From Frankiaceae bacterium (GTDB lineage Bacteria; Actinomycetota; Actinomycetes; JAVEEB01), in assembly GCA_030840665.1 (NCBI GenBank), contig JAVEEB010000328.1:1-19818 (forward strand): DNA of 19,818 bases, read 5' to 3'. This document shows positions 7,681-16,957 of this stretch, one piece after another (the first letter of the stretch is position 1; every line of letters begins with the position of its first letter). The position numbers and the translations under genes were made by a program. The notes under the pieces are model-generated. The model was not told the origin of the DNA, made no database searches, and saw only the letters and a program-made list of their open reading frames with translations.

Positions 7681-8856
7681 ATGCGCGTCGCCCTCCTCAC
7701 CCGCGAATACCCGCCCGAGATCTACGGCGGGGCCGGCGTCCACGTCGAATATCTGGCGCGCGAGCTGCGTCGTCTCGTCGACCTGGATGTCCACTGTTTC
7801 GGGGCCCCGCGCCCGGACGCGACGGCCCACGTGGCCAACGTCGCGCTGGGCGAGGCCAACGCCGCCCTCCGCGTGTTGTCGGTCGACGTCGCCATGGCCG
7901 CCGGCATCAAGGACGCCGAGCTGGTGCATTCACACACCTGGTACGCGAACATGGGCGGCCACCTGGCCAAGCTCGTGTACGGCATCCCGCACGTCATGAG
8001 CGCCCACTCGCTCGAGCCGATGCGGCCCTGGAAGGCCGAGCAACTCGGCGGCGGCTACGCCCTCTCTTCCTGGGCCGAGCGCACCGCCATCGAGGCGGCG
8101 GACGCCGTCGTGGCGGTCTCGGCCGGGATGCGCGACGACGTCCTGCGCACCTACCCGGCCGTCGACCCGGCGCGCGTGCACGTCATCCACAACGGCATCG
8201 ACGTCGACGAGTACGCCCCGGACCCGTCGACGGACGTGCTCGAGAAGTACGGCGTCGATCCCACGAAGCCGTACGTGCTGTTCGTCGGCCGGATCACGCG
8301 GCAGAAGGGCGTGCCCTACCTCCTGGAAGCCGCGCGCCAGTTCGCCGACGGTGCGCAGCTCGTCCTCGTGGCCGGCTCCCCGGACACGCCGGAGATCGCG
8401 GCGGAGGTCGCCGACCTCGTCGCAGGCCTGCAGCAGCAGCGCGAGCGCGTGTTCTGGCTCAAGCACATGCTCCCGAAGGTGGAGTTGATCCAGCTGATCG
8501 GGCACGCCGCCGTCTTCGTGTGCCCGTCGATCTACGAGCCCCTGGGCATCGTCAATCTCGAGGCCATGGCGTGCGAGACGCCGGTCGTCGCCACCAACAC
8601 CGGCGGCATCCCGGAGGTCGTCGTCGACGGCGAAACCGGCCTGCTCGTCCCCTTCGAACAAGGGGCGGACGGCCTGCCCGTCAGCCGTCAGCAGTTCGTG
8701 AACGACATCGCCGCCCGGGTGAACACGGTCCTGGCGGACCCGGTGCGTGGCGCTGAGATGGGTGTCCGCGGCCGGGAACGGGTCACGACGCGGTTCAGCT
8801 GGACCCGGATCGCCGAGGAGACGCGCGACCTGTACGCGAGCCTGCTCCCCGGCTGA
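7681..8856 (+). CDS. glgA: Glycogen synthase / GT4 glucosyltransferase (GlgA or GlgM type)
   Basis: Retaining GT4 glycosyltransferase of 391 residues that uses ADP-glucose. Two Rossmann domains are visible. The N-terminal one has [15 protein letters not shown] at residues 8-22, with the Gly-Gly loop that contacts the nucleotide sugar. The C-terminal one has [12 protein letters not shown] and the E-x7-E motif [10 protein letters not shown] (Glu286 and Glu294). This is the short actinobacterial type (M. tuberculosis Rv1212c) rather than the 480-residue E. coli GlgA. The mycobacterial member makes maltose-1-phosphate from ADP-glucose and glucose-1-phosphate, so either glycogen elongation or GlgM activity is possible. 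The divergent glgC partner supplies the donor. Confidence 0.93.
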   Translation: MRVALLTREYPPEIYGGAGVHVEYLARELRRLVDLDVHCFGAPRPDATAHVANVALGEANAALRVLSVDVAMAAGIKDAELVHSHTWYANMGGHLAKLVYGIPHVMSAHSLEPMRPWKAEQLGGGYALSSWAERTAIEAADAVVAVSAGMRDDVLRTYPAVDPARVHVIHNGIDVDEYAPDPSTDVLEKYGVDPTKPYVLFVGRITRQKGVPYLLEAARQFADGAQLVLVAGSPDTPEIAAEVADLVAGLQQQRERVFWLKHMLPKVELIQLIGHAAVFVCPSIYEPLGIVNLEAMACETPVVATNTGGIPEVVVDGETGLLVPFEQGADGLPVSRQQFVNDIAARVNTVLADPVRGAEMGVRGRERVTTRFSWTRIAEETRDLYASLLPG

Positions 8857-8935
8857 GAGCCGCCGCCGACCGCGCGCGGCGATCTCGGCGTAGTCATTGC
8901 GGCCCATTGCGGGTCATTCGACCGGATGACCTCCC

Positions 8936-8949
8936 TGAGAGCGCGCACA
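8936..8949. promoter_or_regulatory. LacI-type operator, importer operon, site 1
   Basis: TGAGAGCGCGCACA matches the ideal palindrome TGAGAGCGCTCTCA at 12 of 14 positions, with the left half perfect. It starts 49 bp before site 2, close to a whole number of helical turns, which would suit binding by one tetramer or two dimers on the same face. Confidence 0.45.
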
Positions 8950-8978
8950 GCCGAAGCTGATTCGTTACCTGGTCGTGA

Positions 8979-9007
8979 TTGACCTGAGCACGCTCTCACC
9001 ACAAACT
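8979..9007 (+). promoter_or_regulatory. Possible importer-operon promoter overlapping operator site 2
   Basis: TTGACC (8979-8984, 5/6 to the -35 consensus) is followed after 17 bp by CAAACT (9002-9007), a poor -10 box. The spacer is almost filled by the palindrome at 8985-8998, an arrangement in which a bound repressor would block polymerase directly. The weak -10 keeps confidence low; the promoter could lie elsewhere in the long leader. Confidence 0.3.
8985..8998. promoter_or_regulatory. LacI-type operator, importer operon, site 2
   Basis: TGAGCACGCTCTCA matches TGAGAGCGCTCTCA at 12 of 14 positions, with the right half intact. It directly abuts the TTGACC at 8979-8984. It belongs to the same motif group as the sites at 5154 and 8936. 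Confidence 0.5.
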
Positions 9008-9403
9008 GACGCCGGAACCGATGCCGGTCTCCAGCCGGAAAGTTCTGACGCAACGGAGTTCAGGTGTTCCCAGCAATCGCTCTCTCGTGCCTGCGGGCCC
9101 GAGCGCGATCGTTGTCGCGCCCGTCTCACGCCAAGGGCGAACTCGACGAACTCACCGCCGTTCATGCGCGGTGCGTCAGCGAGGTCCGGAGTCATGTCCC
9201 CGCGATTGGCTCACCTGCCGGTCGCGGCGCTCCGTCGTCTGATCCGCGCGGTTGAGTTCGGAGGGCTCGCGCGGGCTCTCATCGTCACATCTCGCCCCGA
9301 AGCACTGAGTTCGTCTGCAAGTGAACACATCGAGTCTCGCCGCTCACGCGGCCGGATGCACCAGACACGTTCTGTATGGATGAGACCCACTCAAGGAGAA
9401 TGC

Positions 9404-11143
9404 ATGCGTATCAATCGCGCCGTAGCCGCGTCCGTGGCTAGTGTGATGGCACTCGGTCTCGCCGCGTGCTCGAGCTCGTCGTCGAGCTCGGGTTCGCCCT
9501 CGTCGACGCCAACGACGTCCACGTCCTCCACCGGCACGACGTCCACGACCCCGTCGCCCGCCGCCGGCGCTTCCGGCGTCCTCAAGGTCGGTATGCCGAA
9601 CCAGCAGCAGACGGAGAACTTCAACCCGTTCCTGGGTTCCTCGGCCGGCGCCTCGCTCGGTTTCCGCGCGATGATCTACGAGCCCCTCATGATGTCGAAC
9701 CCGATCGCACCGGCCGACAAGCCGAAGCCGTGGCTCGCCACGGACGCGACCTGGTCCGCTGACTACAAGTCGGTCGTGTTCACCATTCGCGACGGTGTCA
9801 AGTGGTCGGACGGTCAGGACATGACGGCGGCCGACGTGGTGTACACGTTCGGCATCCTCAAGTCCACGCCCGGCATCAACACGAACAGCCTCCCGTTCGA
9901 CACCATCACGGCCGCCGGCAACAAGGTCACCGTGACGTTCACGGCGCCGCAGTTCGTCAACCAGACGAAGGTCATCACGACGGTCATCGTTCCTGAGCAC
10001 CAGTGGAAGGTCGAAGCGACCGCAGGCGCCGACAAGTACGAGGACAAGAAGCCGATCGGCACCGGCCCCTACACGCTGACCTCGTTCACGCCGCAGACGA
10101 TCACCTTGGACGTCCGCACCGACGGTTACTGGCAGCCGCTTCCGCACATCGCGAAGCTCCTGTACACGTCGTACTCGGACAACAACGCCCTGACGACCGC
10201 CCTCGCCAACGGCGAATGCGACTGGGCCTTCGCCTTCATCGCGACGATCGACAAGGTCTACACGAGCAAGGACCCGGCGAACAACAAGATCTTCTTCCCG
10301 CCGAACCTCGGCGCGCACGGCCTCTGGCTCAACACGACCAAGGCGCCGTTCAACGACAAGATCCTGCGCCAGGCCATGAACATGGTCATCAACCGCGACC
10401 AGATCTTCAAGATCGGTGAGTCCGGCTACTTCTACCCGGCCGTCACCAACATCACGGGTATCCCGACGCCCGCGGGTGAGCCGTTCATCGCGGACGAGTT
10501 CAAGGGCCAGAACGTCACCGTGGACGTCGCCGGCGCCACGAAGCTCCTCACGGACGCGGGCTACACCCTCGCCGGTGGCGTCCTCAAGGACAAGAGCGGC
10601 ACGCCGGTCACGATCACGCTGACCGACCCCGCCGGCTGGTCCGACTACCAGACCGACCTCGAGATCATCAAGGCCGGCCTCAAGACGATCGGTATCGCCG
10701 CAACGATCAACAAGGCGAACCAGGACGCTTGGTTCAAGGCCATCGACACCGGTGACTTCCAGGGTGCGATGCACTGGACGAACGGTGGCGCGACGCCGTA
10801 CGACATGTACGAGAACATCATGAACAAGGCCGCCATGAAGCCGCTCGGTAAGACCGGCAGCGCCGGCAACTACGGTCGCTTCGACAGCCCGGAGGCCACG
10901 GCCGCCATCGCCGCGTACGCCAACGCGTCCGACGAGACGACCCGCACGGCAGCACTCGCGACGATCGAGAAGGTCTTCGTCGACCAGATGCCGGTCCTCA
11001 TCACCTCAGCGTCGAACGTCGGCGCCGAGTACAGCACGAAGCACTGGGTCGGATGGCCGGACGCGACCAACCCCTGGACCGCCCCGCAGCCGACGCAGCA
11101 GAACGCAGAAGAAATCGTTCTGAAGCTCACGCCTGCTTCGTAG
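9404..11143 (+). CDS. ABC importer substrate-binding lipoprotein (SBP family 5)
   Basis: Extracytoplasmic binding protein of 579 residues, of the family used by Opp/Dpp importers and by some beta-glucoside importers. The N-terminus MRINRAVAASVASVMALG ends in the lipobox LAAC, so Cys22 is the lipidated residue. A Ser/Thr/Pro-rich tether covers about residues 23-58. The mature domain begins LKVGMPNQQQTENFNPF, with YEPLMMSN, FTIRDGVKWSDGQDMTAADVVYT and IGTGPYTLTSF, all standard for the family. The ATG at 9404 follows AAGGAGA (9393-9399). It is the first gene of the importer operon and is separated from the next gene by a strong hairpin. Oligosaccharide rather than peptide binding is inferred from the downstream GH1 and GH5 genes; comparable transporters handle cellobiose and laminaribiose in Thermotoga and Pyrococcus. 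Confidence 0.9.
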   Translation: MRINRAVAASVASVMALGLAACSSSSSSSGSPSSTPTTSTSSTGTTSTTPSPAAGASGVLKVGMPNQQQTENFNPFLGSSAGASLGFRAMIYEPLMMSNPIAPADKPKPWLATDATWSADYKSVVFTIRDGVKWSDGQDMTAADVVYTFGILKSTPGINTNSLPFDTITAAGNKVTVTFTAPQFVNQTKVITTVIVPEHQWKVEATAGADKYEDKKPIGTGPYTLTSFTPQTITLDVRTDGYWQPLPHIAKLLYTSYSDNNALTTALANGECDWAFAFIATIDKVYTSKDPANNKIFFPPNLGAHGLWLNTTKAPFNDKILRQAMNMVINRDQIFKIGESGYFYPAVTNITGIPTPAGEPFIADEFKGQNVTVDVAGATKLLTDAGYTLAGGVLKDKSGTPVTITLTDPAGWSDYQTDLEIIKAGLKTIGIAATINKANQDAWFKAIDTGDFQGAMHWTNGGATPYDMYENIMNKAAMKPLGKTGSAGNYGRFDSPEATAAIAAYANASDETTRTAALATIEKVFVDQMPVLITSASNVGAEYSTKHWVGWPDATNPWTAPQPTQQNAEEIVLKLTPAS

Positions 11144-11157
11144 TCCGACGTTGTCGA

Positions 11158-11197
11158 CACGCTCCCCCGAACGGCGCAAGCCGTTCGGGGGAGCGTG
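11158..11197 (+). terminator. Perfect 18-bp stem with GCAA loop after the binding-protein gene
   Basis: CACGCTCCCCCGAACGGC (11158-11175) pairs perfectly with its complement at 11180-11197, enclosing a GCAA tetraloop (GNRA type). It starts 14 nt after the binding-protein stop and ends 48 nt before the next start. No T tract follows (CGGCATGGTG), so full termination is doubtful. The likely role is partial termination or 3'-end protection, making the binding protein more abundant than the membrane components. Structure certain, role inferred. Confidence 0.75.
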
Positions 11198-11245
11198 CGG
11201 CATGGTGAGTAAGCACAGCAGTTCCAGATTGAGACAGGAAGCTCT

Positions 11246-12327
<1,082 letters not shown>

Positions 12328-12331
<4 letters not shown>

Positions 12332-13308
12332 GGCACATCCTCCGCCGGATCGCGTTCTACCTGTTCACGGCCTGGGCTGCGATCACCGTCAACTTCTTTA
12401 TCCCGCGCGCGATCCCGGGTGACCCGGTCACGACCCTCATCGCCAAGGCCCAGGGGCAGATCAGCACCCAGCAGGAGGCGTCCCTTCGGATCCTCTTCGG
12501 CCTCAACGGCGACAACCTGTTCACTCAATACCTGAACTACCTGCACACGTTGTTCATCAAGCGAGACCTGGGCCCGTCGTTCTCCTTCTTCCCGACGCCC
12601 GTGACCACCGTCATCCGCCAGAGCCTGCCGTGGACCGTCGGCCTCATCGGATTCACGACGGTCCTGAGCTTCGTCCTCGGCACCGGCATCGGTGTGTTCA
12701 TCGGCTGGCGCCGGGGCGGCGTGTGGGACGCGTTGCTGCCGGTGACGACCTTCATCGCGTCGATCCCGTACTTCTTCTTCGGCCTCATCGTCATCGACCT
12801 CGCTACGGGCCCGAACAGCTTCTTCCCGTCCTCGGGCGGTTTCGCGCCGGAAGTCGTGCCCGGGTGGACATCCGGCTTCATCATCAGCGCGATCAAGCAC
12901 AGCGTGCTGCCGGCGTTCACGATCCTCGTGTCGGCCGTGGCCGGCTGGATCCTCGGTATGCGCAACATGATGGTGACCGTCGCGTCCGAGGACTACATCA
13001 CCGTGGCGCATGCGAAGGGGCTCTCCGACCGGCGCGTCATGTTGAGCTACGCGGCGCGCAACGCGCTGCTGCCCAGCATCTCGGGCTTCGCGCTGTCCCT
13101 CGGCTTCATCGTCGGCGGCACTTTCCTCGTCGAGATCGTGTTTTCCTATCCGGGCATCGGATTGCAGCTGTTCGCGGCCGTGGGGTCCAAGGACTATCCC
13201 TTGATGCAGGGCATCTTCCTGATCATCACGCTGTCCGTCCTGGCGGCCAATTTCCTGGCCGACCTCGTCTACCTGATGCTCGACCCGCGCACGCGCAAGG
13301 AGGGCTGA
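12328..13308 (+). CDS. ABC importer permease, OppB/DppB type
   Basis: Inner-membrane permease of 326 residues. It opens with [34 protein letters not shown], the typical first helix plus the PGDP motif of the OppB class. Further helices include [39 protein letters not shown] and [18 protein letters not shown]. The EAA loop that contacts the ATPases is near [18 protein letters not shown]. The true start is the ATG at 12328, which overlaps the upstream ATPase stop; the longer open frame lies inside that ATPase gene. It pairs with the next gene to form the channel. Confidence 0.94.
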
Positions 13309-13311
13309 CCC

Positions 13312-14373
13312 ATGACGCTGCCAGCAGCTGATGCCGCAACGCTCACAGCCGCCGAAACCGGCCACGCCGCCACGGGCGCCCCCGTCGTCAGCAAGAAGGG
13401 CAAGCGCAAGAGGTTCAGGTTCCTGGCCAACGCCAAGTCCGCCGTCGGTCTCGGGATCGTCACGTTCTTCGTGATCCTCGGGATCGTCGGCCCGTGGCTG
13501 GCACCGCAGGACCCGTCCGAACTGAGCGCGGACCTCATCCAGGCGCCGTCACGACAACACCTCTTCGGCACGACGCACCTCGGCCAGGACATCTTCAGCC
13601 AGGTGCTCGTCGGCGCGCGGGTCGTCATGTTCGTCGGCTTCACGGCAGGGCTCGTCGCGACCGTGCTGTCCGTGCTCATCGGCGTCACGGCGGGCTACCT
13701 GGGTGGCTGGGTCGACGACGTGCTGTCGGCCCTGATGAACATTTTCCTCGTCATTCCGGCGCTCCTGCTCATCATCATCATCACGGCGACGCTGCCGAAC
13801 GCCGGTGACGGCCTGGTCGCCCTGGTGATCGGTTTCACGTCGTGGGCATGGGGAGCCCGGGTGCTGCGCGCCCAGACCCTGTCCCTGCGTCGACGCGACT
13901 ACGTGCAGGCTGCGCGGGCGACGGGCGAGACCAGCTGGCGGATCATCACGTTCGAGGTCCTGCCCAACCTGACGGCCATCATCGCCGCGAGTTTCGTCGG
14001 CACCGTCATCTTCGCCGTGCTGTCCGAGATCACGCTCGCCTTCATCGGTGTCGCCGGCTCCAACGGCTGGAACTGGGGCACGATCCTCTTCTGGGCCCAG
14101 AGCCAGCAGGCGCTAGCTCAGGGCGCGTGGTGGTGGTTCGTTCCCGCCGGCCTCGCGATCGCCCTGCTCGGCACCGGCCTGTCGCTGCTCAACTTCGGCA
14201 TCGACGAGTTCATCAGCCCGCGTCTGCGCAGCGCCGGGCACACGAAGGTGAAGACGGTCGGAGGACGCAAGGTGCGCATGCGCGTCGGGTTCACGCCGGT
14301 CCTCGGCGCGCCGGTTGCTGCGACGACGGTTCCGAGTACGACGACAACCAAACTGAAGGATTCCGCTCCATGA
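13312..14373 (+). CDS. ABC importer permease, OppC/DppC type
   Basis: Second permease, 353 residues, starting 3 bp after the first permease stop. The N-terminal 35 residues are cytoplasmic and basic (SKKGKRKRFRF), then helix one (AVGLGIVTFFVILGIVGPWL) and the OppC hallmark LAPQDPSE and LFGTTHLGQDIFSQVL. The EAA loop is in RRDYVQAARATGETSWRI. The C-terminal tail after the last helix (about residues 305-353) is longer than usual and ends in a Thr/Ser-rich stretch of unknown role. The stop overlaps the next ATPase start by ATGA. Confidence 0.94.
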   Translation: MTLPAADAATLTAAETGHAATGAPVVSKKGKRKRFRFLANAKSAVGLGIVTFFVILGIVGPWLAPQDPSELSADLIQAPSRQHLFGTTHLGQDIFSQVLVGARVVMFVGFTAGLVATVLSVLIGVTAGYLGGWVDDVLSALMNIFLVIPALLLIIIITATLPNAGDGLVALVIGFTSWAWGARVLRAQTLSLRRRDYVQAARATGETSWRIITFEVLPNLTAIIAASFVGTVIFAVLSEITLAFIGVAGSNGWNWGTILFWAQSQQALAQGAWWWFVPAGLAIALLGTGLSLLNFGIDEFISPRLRSAGHTKVKTVGGRKVRMRVGFTPVLGAPVAATTVPSTTTTKLKDSAP

Positions 14374-15395
14374 AGCAGCCCGTCCTCGAGATCAAGAATC
14401 TCAACGTCGACTACGGTCTGGGCGACAACGCTGTTCATGCGGTTCGTGAAGTACACCTCACGCTGCACAAGGGCGAAGTGCTCGGTCTCGCCGGCGAGAG
14501 CGGCAGCGGCAAGTCGACGCTTGCGTACGGGCTCACCCGCCTCCTCCCGCCGCCGGGCATCGTCGCCGGCGGCCAGGTGCTCTACCACGCGCCGTCCGGT
14601 GACGTGGTCGACGTGCTGCGGCTGAGCGACTCCGAGCTGCGGGCGTTCCGGTGGTCCGAGGTCTCGATCGTGTTCCAGGGAGCGATGAACTCGCTCAATC
14701 CGGTGCACAAGGTCTCGACCCAGTTGATGGATGTCATCAAGGCACACGAGCCGGGTCTCAGCCGAGATGCGCGCCTGGCGCGCGCACGTGAGTTGCTCAA
14801 GCTGGTCGGCATCTCCGCGGACCGCCTCGACAGTTACCCTCACCAACTCTCGGGCGGCATGCGCCAGCGCGTCATGATCGGGATGGCGCTGGCCCTCGAG
14901 CCGCAGGTCGTCATCATGGACGAGCCGACGACCGCCCTCGACGTCGTCATGCAGCGCCAGATCCTGCGCCAGCTCGTCGATCTTCGTGAGCGGCTCGGCT
15001 TCTCCGTCATCTTCATCACGCACGACTTGTCGCTGCTCGTGGAGTTCTCCGACCGCATCGCGATCATGTACGGCGGCCGCATCGTCGAGGAAGCGGAGGC
15101 GCACGAGATCTACCGCAACCCTCTTCATCCGTACAGCGAAGGATTGTTGCGCTCGTTCCCGGCCCTGCGTGGGCCCAAGCGGGAGGTCAAGGGCATCGCG
15201 GGTTCGCCGCCCGACCTGCGCTCGATGCCCTCCGGCTGCTCCTTCCACCCCCGTTGCCCGCGCGCGTTCGAGCCCTGCCCGGACGTCCTGCCCATCCTCG
15301 GCCCGCCGGACGGTTACACACTCGACACCCGTACCGTCGCTTGCCACTTGCATCCCGCCACCATCGCGGTCGGAGCAAAAGAGCCAGTCGGCTAA
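14370..15395 (+). CDS. ABC importer ATPase, OppD/DppD type
   Basis: Second ATPase, 341 residues. Walker [10 protein letters not shown] is at residues 42-50, signature LSGGMRQ at 160-166, Walker B VVIMDE at 180-185 with catalytic Glu185, and switch His218 in ITHD. The C-terminal motif [17 protein letters not shown] marks the oligopeptide-type C-terminal domain. The start at 14370 overlaps the permease stop (ATGA), with AAGGA at 14356-14360. With the upstream ATPase it forms the heterodimeric motor, so the importer is complete. The frame is open well upstream but only inside the permease gene. Confidence 0.94.
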   Translation: MKQPVLEIKNLNVDYGLGDNAVHAVREVHLTLHKGEVLGLAGESGSGKSTLAYGLTRLLPPPGIVAGGQVLYHAPSGDVVDVLRLSDSELRAFRWSEVSIVFQGAMNSLNPVHKVSTQLMDVIKAHEPGLSRDARLARARELLKLVGISADRLDSYPHQLSGGMRQRVMIGMALALEPQVVIMDEPTTALDVVMQRQILRQLVDLRERLGFSVIFITHDLSLLVEFSDRIAIMYGGRIVEEAEAHEIYRNPLHPYSEGLLRSFPALRGPKREVKGIAGSPPDLRSMPSGCSFHPRCPRAFEPCPDVLPILGPPDGYTLDTRTVACHLHPATIAVGAKEPVG

Positions 15396-15540
15396 CGGTT
15401 TTTCCGCGTGCGGGAAGGCCGCCGCACCGTCACTGCTCCGTTCGGCGGCGCCGACCATGGCCCGTCACCAGAGAGATGGACGTCGGCACCTGCCGTCGTC
15501 ACATCCGGTTCCGCAACAAGAATTCGAAGGGACACCTTCC

Positions 15541-16893
15541 GTGGAGAGTCCAAGCCCGTTCGCCACCGACTTCGTCTGGGGCGTCGCCACCGCGTCGTAC
15601 CAGATTGAGGGTGCGTACGACGAAGACGGACGCTCGATGTCCATCTGGGACACGTTCTCGCGTGTCCCCGGGGCCATCGACAACGGCGACACGGGCGACG
15701 TGGCGTGCGACCACTACCACCGCTGGCGCCAGGACTTCGACCTGCTGGACGAGCTCGGGGTCAACGCCTACCGCTTCTCGATCGCTTGGCCTCGGGTCAT
15801 CCCCGGCGGCACCGGCGCGGTCAACTCCAAGGGCCTCGACTTCTACAGCGCGCTCGTGGACGACCTGCTGGAGCGGGGCGTCACGCCCTTCGTGACCCTG
15901 TACCACTGGGACCTGCCGCAGGCGATGCAGGACCGCGGCGGCTGGCCCTCGCGTGACACGGCGTATGCGTACGCGGACTACGCCGCCGTCGTCGTCAAGG
16001 CGCTCGGCGACCGCGTCACCAACTGGACGACGTTCAACGAGCCGCTGTGCTCGGCGTGGCTCGGCCACCTCGAGGGCAGCATGGCCCCGGGCATCAAGGA
16101 CATCAAGGCCGCCGTTCCGGCCGGATTCCACCTGCACTTGGCGCACGGCCTCGGAATGCAGGTGATCCGTGCGGAGGCCACGTTGCCCCCGCACGCCGGC
16201 ATCGTCGTCAACCTGAGCCCCACCGCTGCGGCGACCGACCGTCCGGAAGACATCGCCGCAGCGGTGCGGGCCGACGGCCACACGAACCGCTGGTGGCTCG
16301 ACCCGCTCTTCGGTCGCGGCTACCCGCAGGACATGGTCGAGTGCTACGGCGTCGAACCGCCCGTGCAGGGCAACGACCTCGAGACCATCGCGCAGCCCCT
16401 CGACTACCTCGGCGTCAACTACTACTTCCGCGAGGTCGTCGTGGACGACCCCGCCAAGGGCGGGCCGCGGGTCAGCGGTGTCCGGGTGCCCGGCGCCGTC
16501 GAGACGCACATGGGATGGGAGGTCTACGCCAAGGGGTTGGAGGACATCCTCGTCCGGGTCGCCGAGGACTATCAGCCCGCCGAGATCTACATCACCGAGA
16601 ACGGGTCCGCCTTCCCGGACGTCGTCGAGGCCGACGGCAGCATCAACGATGTGGGGCGCGTCAACTACCTCGTCGACCACGTCGAGGCCGTCGCGGCGGC
16701 AACCCGACGCGGCGCCCCCATCAAGGGTTACTTCGCGTGGTCGCTGCTCGACAACTTCGAGTGGGCGTACGGGTACGACAAGCGCTTCGGCATCGTGCGC
16801 GTCGACTACCGGACGCAGGAACGCACGATCAAGGCGAGCGGCCGCAAGTACGCCGAGATCATCGCCGACCATCAGGCGGCGGCGAAGGCGTAG
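15541..16893 (+). CDS. GH1 beta-glucosidase, cytoplasmic
   Basis: Retaining beta-glucosidase of 450 residues, full length for GH1. It has no signal peptide, so it acts on imported sugars. The N-terminal signature is [15 protein letters not shown]. The acid/base is Glu167 in TFNEP and the nucleophile Glu353 in ITENG, with the sugar-binding segment [11 protein letters not shown] near the C-terminus. The GTG at 15541 is chosen because AAGGGA (15527-15532) precedes it by 8 nt and the conserved fold starts there. It follows the importer ATPase by 145 bp on the same strand with no clear terminator between. Likely substrates are cellobiose, laminaribiose or longer beta-oligosaccharides; the sequence alone cannot decide. 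Confidence 0.95.
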   Translation: MESPSPFATDFVWGVATASYQIEGAYDEDGRSMSIWDTFSRVPGAIDNGDTGDVACDHYHRWRQDFDLLDELGVNAYRFSIAWPRVIPGGTGAVNSKGLDFYSALVDDLLERGVTPFVTLYHWDLPQAMQDRGGWPSRDTAYAYADYAAVVVKALGDRVTNWTTFNEPLCSAWLGHLEGSMAPGIKDIKAAVPAGFHLHLAHGLGMQVIRAEATLPPHAGIVVNLSPTAAATDRPEDIAAAVRADGHTNRWWLDPLFGRGYPQDMVECYGVEPPVQGNDLETIAQPLDYLGVNYYFREVVVDDPAKGGPRVSGVRVPGAVETHMGWEVYAKGLEDILVRVAEDYQPAEIYITENGSAFPDVVEADGSINDVGRVNYLVDHVEAVAAATRRGAPIKGYFAWSLLDNFEWAYGYDKRFGIVRVDYRTQERTIKASGRKYAEIIADHQAAAKA

Positions 16894-16957
16894 CAGCGAG
16901 GTGCGGTTCTTGCCGGTGGGGTCGTGACGCGCGTTGCGCATTGATGGGGTTTGGACG

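Larger units (their letters stand above)
8857..9403 (+). other. Gene-free leader and control region of the importer operon
   Basis: This 547-bp stretch holds no gene I can support. It carries two LacI-type palindromes at 8936-8949 and 8985-8998, a weaker 10/14 match at 9268-9281, and a Shine-Dalgarno for the binding-protein gene at 9393-9399. The frame of that gene stays open upstream to 8975. That extension has no conserved features, would bury the lipoprotein signal, and is judged non-coding. If transcription starts near the palindromes, the leader is close to 390 nt long. I see no tRNA, riboswitch or recognisable gene remnant. Confidence 0.6.

Noticed and set aside
7626..7700. Upstream extension of glgC across the divergent spacer
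   Set aside because: It overlaps the glgA start and promoter; GlgC family members begin near [15 protein letters not shown].
8850..8885. Short GC-rich inverted repeats after glgA (CGGCT-GAG-AGCCG and neighbours)
   Set aside because: The stems are about 5 bp, overlap the stop codon and have no T tract, too weak to call a terminator at this GC content.
8975..9403. 143-codon in-frame extension upstream of the binding-protein ATG
   Set aside because: It would bury the lipoprotein signal peptide, shows no conserved sequence, and the ATG at 9404 has a good Shine-Dalgarno sequence.
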